Of a stretch of DNA of 11,453 bases, positions 1-6,340 are shown in pieces (positions within the stretch are counted from its first letter, which is position 1; each line of letters begins with the position of its first letter). Made by a program: the position numbers and the translations under genes. The DNA lies in the NCBI GenBank assembly GCA_025935595.1, contig JAICUZ010000056.1:1-11453 (forward strand), given 5' to 3'. The notes beneath the pieces were generated by a model that saw only the letters and a program-made list of their open reading frames with translations, was not told the origin of the DNA and did no database searches. Origin of the DNA: Burkholderiales bacterium. GTDB taxonomy: Bacteria; Actinomycetota; Thermoleophilia; Gaiellales; Gaiellaceae.

Positions 1-527
1 ACGGAGTGACCCTTGTTCATCGAGTACGTGTCGAAGATCCAGGCCATCACCCGTCCGTCCGTCCCGACGTCGGGGGCGGGGATGTCCCGCTCCGGCCCGA
101 TGTCGTTGATGATCTCGCTCGTGTAGCGGCGCGTGAGCCGCTCGAGCTCGCCGGCGCTCAGCACCTTCGGGTGGCACACGACGCCGCCCTTCGCGCCGCC
201 GAACGGGAGCCCCATCAGCGAGCACTTCCACGTCATCCACATCGCGAGCGCCTTCACCTCGTCGAGCGTGACGTCCGGGTGGTACCGGATGCCCCCCTTC
301 GACGGGCCGCGCGCGATGTTGTGGGTGACGCGGTACCCGGTGAACGCTCGCACCGAGCCGTCGTCGAGCGACGTCGGGATCGACACCTCGACCGCCTTCT
401 TGCACTGCGACAGGACCTCGACGAGACGATCGTCGATTCCGAAGGTGCGCGCGACGCTCTCGAGCTGCTGCTGAGCGATCCGGAACGGGTTCTCGCGGAG
501 ATGCGATTCAGGTGCCGCAGTCGCCAT
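1..527 (-). CDS. gdhA: Glutamate dehydrogenase, N-terminal part (3' end outside window)
   Basis: Probable NAD(P)-dependent glutamate dehydrogenase (2-oxoglutarate + ammonia <-> glutamate), cytoplasmic, linking nitrogen and carbon metabolism. About 175 residues are visible from an ATG at 527, and the frame runs off the window at position 1. Family landmarks are clear: the substrate-binding stretch ARGPSKGGIRYHP (about residues 72-84), the catalytic-lysine motif PFGGAKGG (Lys113), the APDVGT aspartate motif (Asp153) and the AWIFDTYSMNKGH segment (about 162-174). The C-terminal Rossmann domain is not visible, so cofactor preference cannot be judged. The start lies 14 bases after the protease stop, which suggests co-transcription with the genes upstream. 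No good Shine-Dalgarno sequence is seen before the ATG, but no better in-frame start exists upstream. Leucine and phenylalanine dehydrogenases are relatives; the motifs fit glutamate dehydrogenase better. Confidence 0.93.
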   Translation of the reverse strand, partial: MATAAPESHLRENPFRIAQQQLESVARTFGIDDRLVEVLSQCKKAVEVSIPTSLDDGSVRAFTGYRVTHNIARGPSKGGIRYHPDVTLDEVKALAMWMTWKCSLMGLPFGGAKGGVVCHPKVLSAGELERLTRRYTSEIINDIGPERDIPAPDVGTDGRVMAWIFDTYSMNKGHS

Positions 528-541
528 CGGCGCCGGGGATC

Positions 542-3094
542 TTATTCGAGTTGGAAGGAGACCTGCAGCCGCTGCGGCTTGGCGTCGAGCGGCAGCGTCG
601 GCCAGGCTGCGAGCCTCAGCTGATACGCGCCCGGAGCAAGCCGCGTGCTCGTCGGGCCGCGGCCCGTGATCCCGAAGCTGTAGCTCCCGGGAAGGAGGTC
701 GCGCAGGCGCGCCATCACGCCGAGGAACCGCCCCGAACCGCTGTAGAGCAGGATGTCAAGACGGCGGACCGGCTCGATCTGCAGCCCGTCGTCGCGCACG
801 AGCGCCCCCGCCTGGACGCTGAGGATCGCCGGGTCGGTGTCGGAGGGAGCAAACGCCTTCGCGCTGATCGTCGCGCTGCCGAGGAGGTTGGCCGTGTCTC
901 CCCGGAAGAGCATCGCCCACGGCACGTGCATCGTGTGACCGGCGGCGCGCAGATCGATCGTCCCGGTCACGAGCCGAGACTCGGGCGCGGCGGGCGCGCG
1001 CACCGTCACCTTGACCCGCCGTGCGTGTCCCGCGCGCACGACGAAGTCCTTCGGCGCGATCTTGAACTTCAGGGCCTCTGGGTCGCCGCCTGCGGTCGCC
1101 GTCGCAGACACCTCGAGCCGGCGGCTCGACACATTGCGAATCGTGAGGAAGCGCGTCGCGTGCCAGTGCTCACCCTCCCAGATCCCGAACCCGATCGACG
1201 TCGGGCTCGACGCGAGCTCGCCGACCGCAGACGCCCCGAGCCGAAGGAGCCCGCCGCCCACCGCAGTCGGCTCGGCACGGCCACGCTGGGCGTAGCCGGC
1301 GAGCAACCCCGCGAGGCCTTCACCGTCCAGGCCGGGTCGCATCTGGGCGAGCAGCGCAGCGGCACCGGCAACGGTCGCAGCGGCGGCGCTCGTCCCGTTG
1401 ACGGTGCCGTACAGGGGCGATTGGTCGGCGGCGGAACCTGGCTCCGAGGTCGCGATCGCGACGCCGGGGGCCGCGACGTTCGGCTTCAGCGAGCCGTCGT
1501 AGGCGAGACCCTGCGACGAGAAGCTCGCGACGATGCCGCGGCCGGTGTTCGTCGCCGCATGTACGGCGCCGACCGAGATGCCGACGTCGAGCCCGGCACG
1601 CTGCGCCGCGAGCAGCTCGACCGCGTCGGACGACGGGATGACGACGGCCGGCGCGGTCGCGTCCTCGGAGAGCCGGAGAGAGCCGGCGGGCAGCGACGCA
1701 CCGTAGAGAACGACCGCGGCCGCTCCCGCACGCGAAGCCGAGATCACGGTCGCTTCCGGGTCGTCGCCCGCCGGGAGCACGACCGCTTTGCCCGCGACGA
1801 GGCTCAACCCGTTCGGTGTGAAGAAGTCGATCGGTGCCGCGCCCGGAACGCCGGCGGTCGCGCGGGGCGCGACGACGCGCAGGTTCGCCGCGCGCGAAGG
1901 GCCGGCAGCGCCGAGCAGGGGGACGCGCTCGTCGAAGATGACGTCGAGCCCGCGACGAAGGACGATCCGCACCTGCGACTGCGCCGCCCTTCCGTCCGTG
2001 GCGGCGACCGCGAGCGCTCCCGGCGCACCTGCAGGCCCCGCCACCGAGCCGAAGGCCGGGCCGGCACCGCCGTCGTTCCCGGCCGGGGTGACGACGAGCG
2101 TGTTCAGGTCGAGTGCGCCCTGCACGGCCTGCGCCTCCGGACCGTCGGTGAACGCGGCGTACGGCTCAGTGACTCCCACCAGCGCAACCCGGACGGCGTC
2201 GTGCTCGTCGCCGTCTCCGTTCGGATCGACGGCGCGGTCGAGCCCCGCGATCAGCTGGTCGCTGCGGCCGTACACGAGCTCGCGGCCGTCCGCAGCCGCC
2301 TGCCAACCTGCGACTCGGATCGGCAGGACGGTCGCTTCGGGCGCCACGCCGCGCAGGCCGCCCGGGCCGTTCGCGCCGACGAGGATGCCCGCGAGCTCGG
2401 TCCCGTGCAGCTCGAGCTGCGACCGGTTCTCCGGGTTGGCGCGCACCGATGCGTCGGCATCGCTGTCGAGCACGTCGATGCCGGATAGCACGCGGCCGTG
2501 GAGGTACGGGTGCGAGGCATCGACGCCGGTGTCGAGGAGGGCGATCGTCACGCCGTGACCGTCGAAGCCCGGCACACCGACGTCGGGCCGGTGGCCGCTC
2601 GTCACGCCGTAGGAATGCGCTTCGAGCTGTGACGCGGAGACGGACGCGGGAAACGTCGCCCGCACGGGGTAGATGCCCGAGACCTCCGGCATCTGCTCGA
2701 GCAGCGAGACGGCCCGCGGGTCGAGCGCCGCGGAGAAGCCGTCGAGAACGCGGTAGAAGCTGTAATCGGGCGTGACGTTGATGCCGAGCGCCGCGAGCTT
2801 CAGCAGCACCTGCTTCTGCGCGGCGATCGCGCTCGCCCACCAGGCGCGCTCCTGCGCCTCGGTCGCGTAGCGCACCTTCGCGAGCTTCTGCGCGACCGAC
2901 GGGGTCGAGAGCACGACGATCATCCGGGCCCCGGTCGGGACCGCCGCGCGGGGCTCGCCGACGAGGCCGCGCCAGCTGCCGGCCGACGACGCGGCGACCG
3001 TCCCGCCGCCGCCCGGCGACGCCGCGATCACGCCGAACGCGACCGCGATCCCGACCAGTGCAAGGACGGCGACGCTACGCGGTAGGACGCGCAT
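542..3094 (-). CDS. Secreted subtilisin-like (S8) serine protease with PA-like insert
   Basis: 850-aa predicted extracellular serine endopeptidase. A hydrophobic segment (about residues 8-25) after MRVLPR looks like a Sec signal peptide. A likely inhibitor-I9-type propeptide follows (about 55-150). The catalytic triad is visible: Asp188 in ALLDTGVD, His230 in LHGTELAG, Ser569 in NGTSAAAATVAG, with the oxyanion-hole Asn340 in PAGNDG. An Asp/Asn-rich loop DPNGDGDEHD (290-299) resembles a calcium site. Residues of about 400-510, between Asn340 and Ser569, look like a protease-associated (PA) domain. The C-terminal ~230 residues look like beta-rich, Fn3-like modules. I see no cysteine in the whole protein and no C-terminal anchor. 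The usual Pro-His after GTSxAA is replaced by Ala-Thr, and the SLG-type substrate strand is not recognisable. The ATG overlaps the end of tsaD by 20 bases. Substrate and any link to the t6A genes are unknown. Confidence 0.93.
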   Translation of the reverse strand: MRVLPRSVAVLALVGIAVAFGVIAASPGGGGTVAASSAGSWRGLVGEPRAAVPTGARMIVVLSTPSVAQKLAKVRYATEAQERAWWASAIAAQKQVLLKLAALGINVTPDYSFYRVLDGFSAALDPRAVSLLEQMPEVSGIYPVRATFPASVSASQLEAHSYGVTSGHRPDVGVPGFDGHGVTIALLDTGVDASHPYLHGRVLSGIDVLDSDADASVRANPENRSQLELHGTELAGILVGANGPGGLRGVAPEATVLPIRVAGWQAAADGRELVYGRSDQLIAGLDRAVDPNGDGDEHDAVRVALVGVTEPYAAFTDGPEAQAVQGALDLNTLVVTPAGNDGGAGPAFGSVAGPAGAPGALAVAATDGRAAQSQVRIVLRRGLDVIFDERVPLLGAAGPSRAANLRVVAPRATAGVPGAAPIDFFTPNGLSLVAGKAVVLPAGDDPEATVISASRAGAAAVVLYGASLPAGSLRLSEDATAPAVVIPSSDAVELLAAQRAGLDVGISVGAVHAATNTGRGIVASFSSQGLAYDGSLKPNVAAPGVAIATSEPGSAADQSPLYGTVNGTSAAAATVAGAAALLAQMRPGLDGEGLAGLLAGYAQRGRAEPTAVGGGLLRLGASAVGELASSPTSIGFGIWEGEHWHATRFLTIRNVSSRRLEVSATATAGGDPEALKFKIAPKDFVVRAGHARRVKVTVRAPAAPESRLVTGTIDLRAAGHTMHVPWAMLFRGDTANLLGSATISAKAFAPSDTDPAILSVQAGALVRDDGLQIEPVRRLDILLYSGSGRFLGVMARLRDLLPGSYSFGITGRGPTSTRLAPGAYQLRLAAWPTLPLDAKPQRLQVSFQLE

Positions 3095-4010
3095 CGAGCG
3101 AAAGGTACTCGGGGTACGGGACGGGGTCGGTGTATCTCGCCGCCGACGCGATCATCGCCGCGTTGTCGGTGCAAAGCGGCAGAGGCGCGAGCGCGGCGTC
3201 GGGCAGCGACGCGCGTAGCTCCGAGTTCGCTGCGACGCCGCCGACCACCGCGACTCGGTCGGCTCCGGTCGCCTCGATCCGTTCGACGAGGGCGCGCACG
3301 ATCGCCCGTTGGTAGCTCGCGGCCAGGTCGGCGCGCCGCGCGGCGAGCTCGTGCTCGCTCAGCTTCCGCACCGCGTAGAGCAGAGCGGTCTTGAGGCCGG
3401 AGAACGAGAAGTCGAGCCCGGGAACCCGCGCGACCGGGAACGCGTACGCCTCCGGATCGCCCTCGCGCGCGAGCAGGTCGAGCTCACGCCCGCCGGGGTA
3501 GCCGAGACCGAGGAGGCGCGCGCCCTTGTCGAACGCCTCCCCCGCCGCGTCGTCGAGCGTCGTCCCGAGAACGTCGTAGCCGTCGCGCCCGCGCACGTCG
3601 AGCAGCATCGTGTGCCCCCCGCTTGCGAGGAGGCACGTGAACGGGGGTTGCAGGTCGAGCGGCTTCAGGTAGAGCGACGCGACGTGGCCGTGCAGGTGGT
3701 TCACAGGGACGAGCGGCAGCCGGCGCGCCCACGCGAGCGCCTTCGCCGCGGACACCCCGACGAGCAGCGCACCGATCAGGCCGGGCCGCGTGGTGACCGC
3801 GACCGCCTCGATTTCATGACCGTCGATCGCCTCTTCTACAACCGGTGTGATCAGCTCGAGATGCCGACGCGATGCGACCTCCGGTACGACGCCGCCGAAC
3901 CTCCGATGCAGCTCAGCCTGCGAGGCCACCACGTTGCTCGCAATCTCGCCGTCCCAGGTCACGACCGCCGCGGCAGTCTCGTCGCAGCTCGTTTCGATCC
4001 CCAGGATCAC
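3075..4010 (-). CDS. tsaD: tRNA N6-adenosine threonylcarbamoyltransferase TsaD
   Basis: TsaD (formerly Gcp/YgjD), the catalytic subunit that transfers the threonylcarbamoyl group from threonylcarbamoyl-AMP to A37 of ANN-decoding tRNAs, making t6A in the cytoplasm together with TsaB and TsaE. The 311-aa protein starts MILGIETSCDETA, the ASKHA nucleotide-binding signature of the family. Metal ligands are evident: His105 and His109 in NHLHGH and Asp282 in CTDNAAMIA. The ASGGHT (129-134), DDAAGEAFDK (153-162) and FSFSGLKTALL (201-211) motifs are also present. It is a little shorter than the E. coli protein (about 337 aa). The GTG start overlaps the rimI stop as GTGA, so it is probably read by translational coupling; no separate Shine-Dalgarno is obvious. 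The 3' end overlaps the protease start by 20 bases. Confidence 0.97.
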   Translation of the reverse strand: MILGIETSCDETAAAVVTWDGEIASNVVASQAELHRRFGGVVPEVASRRHLELITPVVEEAIDGHEIEAVAVTTRPGLIGALLVGVSAAKALAWARRLPLVPVNHLHGHVASLYLKPLDLQPPFTCLLASGGHTMLLDVRGRDGYDVLGTTLDDAAGEAFDKGARLLGLGYPGGRELDLLAREGDPEAYAFPVARVPGLDFSFSGLKTALLYAVRKLSEHELAARRADLAASYQRAIVRALVERIEATGADRVAVVGGVAANSELRASLPDAALAPLPLCTDNAAMIASAARYTDPVPYPEYLSLDARPTA

Positions 4011-4465
4011 GTGGCGCGCGGGTCACGCCACATGATGAGCGCGTCTTCTCGGTTGTCCGTGTAATACCCGCGCCGGATGCCGCGTCCTTCGAACCCGAGC
4101 TGTTCGTAGAGGCGGATGGCAGCGTCGTTGGAGACGCGCACCTCGAGCGTGAAGCCGCGGCGCTCGTCGTGGCGCGTCAGCTCGAACAGCCGGTCGAGCA
4201 GCGCGGTCGCGATGCCGCGCCGCTGCCGCTCCGGTACGACCGCCACGTTCATGATGTGCCACGCGTCGACGTACCGCGAGTTGATGACGTAGCCGACGAG
4301 CTCGTCACCTTCGAACGCACCCAGGCAGATCGACGTCGGCTTCGCGAGCTCGGACGCGAACATCGAGCGCGACCACGGCGTCGGATACGCGCGCTGCTCG
4401 ATCTCCTCGATGTCGCCGAGATCTCCGAGCTCGAGCGCGCGGATGTAGAGCGCGACTGCGGTCAC
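4007..4465 (-). CDS. rimI: Ribosomal-protein/protein N-alpha-acetyltransferase RimI (GNAT)
   Basis: 152-aa single-domain GNAT acetyltransferase. In E. coli RimI acetylates the N-terminus of ribosomal protein S18; in actinobacteria homologues are often encoded in or fused to the t6A cluster and their substrates may be broader. The acetyl-CoA pyrophosphate loop is visible as ERQRRGIATALL (79-90), followed by LEVRVSNDAAIRLYEQLGF (107-125), which carries Glu108 and Tyr120, the positions expected for the general base and acid. The C-terminal RRGYYTDNREDALIM is typical of RimI. The GTG start overlaps the tsaB stop as GTGA; GAGG at 4477-4474 lies 8 bases before it. The stop overlaps the tsaD start in the same way. 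The family call is firm; the in vivo target is inferred. Confidence 0.94.
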   Translation of the reverse strand: MTAVALYIRALELGDLGDIEEIEQRAYPTPWSRSMFASELAKPTSICLGAFEGDELVGYVINSRYVDAWHIMNVAVVPERQRRGIATALLDRLFELTRHDERRGFTLEVRVSNDAAIRLYEQLGFEGRGIRRGYYTDNREDALIMWRDPRAT

Positions 4466-5010
4466 GCCTGCGGCCTCGCGTCCGGCTCGCGGACGTAGAG
4501 CGGCTCGACGAGCGAAGCGTCACCGAACGGGCCCGCCCGCTCGAGCAACAGCAGCGGGTCCGGCAGGTGCCGCAGGTCGTCGTCGGGTGGAACGTCGGCG
4601 CCCGCCGACTCGAACACGTCGCGGTAGCGGACGGCGCCGTCACCGACCAGCGTCTTGCCCGCGACGTCGAGCTTCTCGGGACGGCAGACCGTCGGGCCCG
4701 GTGCGAACACCTCGCCGCGTCGCGCATCGATCACCGGCAGACCGTCGCGGTAGGCGTCGAGCGTCGACGCACCTGCCACCTTCACGTCGAGTGCGAGCGA
4801 CAACGCGCGTGCGACGGCGAGGCCGATGCGGATGCTCGTGAAGCTGCCCGGCCCGCGGCCGACGACGATCCCTTCGATGTCTGCGGGGTCGCCGACGAGC
4901 CGGTCGACGGCCGCGAGGACGTCCCCGGCGCGCTCGGCGCGCTCGCGCTCACCGGTGGAGACGCCGCAGACGGCGCCGAACGATGTGGCAGTGTCAAAGG
5001 CCAAGATCAC
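4462..5010 (-). CDS. tsaB: t6A biosynthesis protein TsaB (short form)
   Basis: TsaB (YeaZ), the catalytically inactive paralogue of TsaD that pairs with it to form the core of the bacterial t6A complex. The 182-aa sequence has the ASKHA N-terminus MILAFDTATS and the diagnostic VVGRGPGSFTSIRIGLAVARAL (49-70), then STLDAY (82-87) and the PVIDARRGEVF segment (92-102). Usual family length is about 220-230 aa. The missing length seems to lie partly between strand 1 and the first long helix: the HSE-type segment normally before the helix is absent and the helix follows almost directly. Start is GTG at 5010, 17 bases inside tsaE, with an internal GAGG Shine-Dalgarno. It ends in a GTGA overlap with rimI. 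Identity is secure because of the motif and its place between tsaE and rimI. Confidence 0.94.
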   Translation of the reverse strand: MILAFDTATSFGAVCGVSTGERERAERAGDVLAAVDRLVGDPADIEGIVVGRGPGSFTSIRIGLAVARALSLALDVKVAGASTLDAYRDGLPVIDARRGEVFAPGPTVCRPEKLDVAGKTLVGDGAVRYRDVFESAGADVPPDDDLRHLPDPLLLLERAGPFGDASLVEPLYVREPDARPQA

Positions 5011-5413
5011 TGTCGATCCTCACGCTCCGGTGCGACTCGTCGACGTGCTCGAGAGTAACGACGGCGCGAGCTTCGGGCAGCCAGTCACCGCCGTGCTCGG
5101 GCCATTCGACGAACGCGACGGTGCCGTCGAAGTACGGCTCCAGGTCGCCCCACTCCTCGGGGTCGAGCTCGACGATCCGGTACAGGTCGAGGTGCGCGAC
5201 CGGTGTCGGAGCCTCGTAGCGGTGGCCGATCGTGAACGTCGGGCTGGAGACGGGCCCGGTCACGCCGAGGGCGCGCGCCGCGCCTCGGACGAACGTGGTC
5301 TTCCCGGCGCCGAGCTCACCCGAGATCGTGACGACGTCGCCGGGGCTCAGGCGTTCTGCGAGACGAGCGGCGAGCGCCTCCGTCTCGTCCGGAGACGCGG
5401 TGACGATCTCCAC
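4994..5413 (-). CDS. tsaE: t6A biosynthesis ATPase TsaE
   Basis: 139-aa P-loop ATPase TsaE (YjeE), which binds the TsaB-TsaD complex and is needed for multiple turnover of t6A synthesis in bacteria. The Walker A motif GELGAGKTT is at 32-40, followed by the family motifs SSPTFTI (56-62), HLDLYR (74-79) and FVEWPE (101-106). Length is normal for the family (about 140-160 aa). The best start is the GTG at 5413, which places MEIVTASPDETEALAARLA at the usual N-terminal helix. It begins 11 bases after the uracil-DNA glycosylase stop and no Shine-Dalgarno is evident, so coupling to the upstream gene is likely. The 3' end overlaps tsaB by 17 bases. Confidence 0.96.
   Translation of the reverse strand: MEIVTASPDETEALAARLAERLSPGDVVTISGELGAGKTTFVRGAARALGVTGPVSSPTFTIGHRYEAPTPVAHLDLYRIVELDPEEWGDLEPYFDGTVAFVEWPEHGGDWLPEARAVVTLEHVDESHRSVRIDSDLGL
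5018..5021 (-). promoter_or_regulatory. Ribosome binding site for tsaB inside tsaE
   Basis: On the minus strand GAGG lies 7 bases before the GTG start of tsaB (5010), within the last codons of tsaE. It supports choosing this GTG despite the 17-base overlap with tsaE. Confidence 0.6.
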
Positions 5414-5424
5414 GGATGAACAGG

Positions 5425-6060
5425 CTAGAAGAGACCGAGCTGTTCCGGCTGCGCTGCGACCGGCTCGGGCTCAGGCGGAAGCGGTGGGGCGACCGCACGG
5501 CCGAGCAGCTCCGGGATCCGCGCGAAATCCTCCTGCAGCACCGCGAGCATGCGCGGCGTGTAGAGCGCGGCGGCCGGATGGAAGATCGGGTAGAGCGTGA
5601 CCTCGTTCCCACCGAGCACGACGTCCTGCGGGCGACCGTGCACCTGCGTGATCCCGGCCGGGCGGCCCGACAGCAGTTTCGTGGCGAAGTTGCCGAGTGT
5701 GCAGATCAGCTTCGGCTGGATCAGCTCGATCTTCTTCCAGAGATGCGGCTCACACGCCTGGATCTCGTCCGGCCGCGGGTCGCGATTGCCGGGCGGACGG
5801 CACATGAGGACGTTGTTGATGTAGACGTCCTCGCGCGCGATGCCGATCTCGCCGAGCAGCCGCGTGAGCAGCTGGCCGGCGGCGCCGACGAACGGCACGC
5901 CCTGCTTGTCCTCGTGGAACCCGGGCGCCTCGCCGACGAACATCAGGTCGGCGTTCGGAGAGCCGGCGCCGAACACGACCTGCGTGCGCCCGTGTGAGAG
6001 CGCGCACTTCGTGCAGTCCGCGACCTCGTCGCGGTAGGCGAGCAGCTCAGCAGCAGCCAC
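5425..6060 (-). CDS. Family-4 (4Fe-4S) uracil-DNA glycosylase
   Basis: 211-aa DNA repair enzyme that removes uracil arising from cytosine deamination or dUMP incorporation. Landmarks of family 4 are present: motif VGEAPG (42-47, with the Glu expected to activate water), the GVPFVGAAGQLL uracil-pocket segment (54-65), INNVLMCRPPGNRDP (81-95), and the IFHPAA motif with His161 (159-164). Four cysteines are placed as expected for the iron-sulfur cluster: Cys16, Cys19, Cys87 and Cys103. The C-terminus ends PEQLGLF, resembling the short beta-clamp-binding (QLxLF) peptides seen on clamp-interacting proteins; this is a suggestion only. The GTG at 6060 is preferred over one at 6084 because GGAGG lies 5 bases upstream. 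The start overlaps the zinc-ribbon gene by 14 bases. Confidence 0.95.
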   Translation of the reverse strand: MAAAELLAYRDEVADCTKCALSHGRTQVVFGAGSPNADLMFVGEAPGFHEDKQGVPFVGAAGQLLTRLLGEIGIAREDVYINNVLMCRPPGNRDPRPDEIQACEPHLWKKIELIQPKLICTLGNFATKLLSGRPAGITQVHGRPQDVVLGGNEVTLYPIFHPAAALYTPRMLAVLQEDFARIPELLGRAVAPPLPPEPEPVAAQPEQLGLF

Positions 6061-6253
6061 AGGATCCTCCGCAACAGCCCCCACCGCCGAAGCTGGGCTG
6101 TCCGGAGGTGCCGTGCGCTGCGAACGAGGTGCTGAATTGCTTCGCGACCTTCGCTTTGCCGCAGTCGGGACAGGCGGGATCCGGATCGGACATCCCCACC
6201 AGCTCCTCGAAGTGGCATTCGCAGCTCATGCAGACGTACTCGTAGATCGGCAT
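6047..6253 (-). CDS. FmdB-family zinc-ribbon protein with Cys/Gly tail
   Basis: 68-aa protein of the FmdB/CxxC_CxxC_SSSS zinc-ribbon family, proposed to be regulatory but with no agreed molecular function. It begins MPIYEYVCMSC, the family hallmark. The ribbon uses Cys8-x2-Cys11 and Cys28-x2-Cys31 (ACPDCG), and the KQFSTSF segment follows (38-44). The C-terminus is a Gly-rich linker then CCGGSCGCC, five cysteines in nine residues, which might bind additional metal. ATG at 6253 is the start; upstream in-frame sequence is intergenic in character. It is the first gene of the eight-gene minus-strand cluster, and a TAGGAT box sits just before it. It overlaps the uracil-DNA glycosylase by 14 bases. 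Confidence 0.9.
   Translation of the reverse strand: MPIYEYVCMSCECHFEELVGMSDPDPACPDCGKAKVAKQFSTSFAAHGTSGQPSFGGGGCCGGSCGCC
6066..6070 (-). promoter_or_regulatory. Strong Shine-Dalgarno for the uracil-DNA glycosylase, inside the zinc-ribbon gene
   Basis: GGAGG on the minus strand, 5 bases before the GTG at 6060. It is formed by the two GGA glycine codons (Gly62-Gly63) of the upstream zinc-ribbon protein. This decides the glycosylase start. Confidence 0.8.
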
Positions 6254-6260
6254 CGGACAG

Positions 6261-6266
6261 ATCCTA
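6261..6266 (-). promoter_or_regulatory. Candidate -10 box for the minus-strand operon (possibly leaderless)
   Basis: TAGGAT on the minus strand fits the TAnnnT -10 pattern common in actinobacteria and lies only 7 bases before the zinc-ribbon ATG (6253). Transcription would then begin at or next to the A of the ATG, giving a leaderless mRNA. No convincing -35 element is seen about 17 bases further upstream. Confidence 0.4.
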
Positions 6267-6297
6267 GCTCGGGCATCCTGACGAGCGGCGCGGACGG

Positions 6298-6303
6298 TAC
6301 GCT
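6298..6303 (+). promoter_or_regulatory. Weak candidate -10 box for the pantothenate operon
   Basis: TACGCT matches TAnnnT and would start a transcript about 30 bases ahead of the DUF2520 ATG. CTGACG at 6278-6283 resembles a -35 but is only 14 bases away, shorter than usual. Some promoter must lie in this 87-base divergent region unless transcription comes from inside the zinc-ribbon gene, so this is offered as the best of weak options. Confidence 0.2.
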
Positions 6304-6330
6304 TCCGGTGCCCGGTACCCGCAAGGGACT

Positions 6331-6334
6331 GGAG
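6331..6334 (+). promoter_or_regulatory. Ribosome binding site of the DUF2520 gene
   Basis: GGAG with 6 bases to the ATG at 6341. It supports that ATG over upstream in-frame starts that would run into the zinc-ribbon gene on the opposite strand. Confidence 0.6.
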
Positions 6335-6340
6335 CACGCC

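Noticed and set aside
512..2488. Very long plus-strand open frame (658 codons) opposite the protease gene
   Set aside because: It is antisense to a protein with a full catalytic triad, its translation is Arg-rich with no recognisable domain, and long antisense frames are expected opposite GC-rich genes.
6061..6084. GTG at 6084 as start of the uracil-DNA glycosylase
   Set aside because: The GTG at 6060 has GGAGG at ideal spacing; the eight extra codons are the zinc-ribbon tail read out of frame.
6113..6340. N-terminal extension of the DUF2520 protein over the zinc-ribbon gene
   Set aside because: It would be antisense to a conserved CxxC zinc ribbon and lies before a good GGAG-ATG start at 6341.
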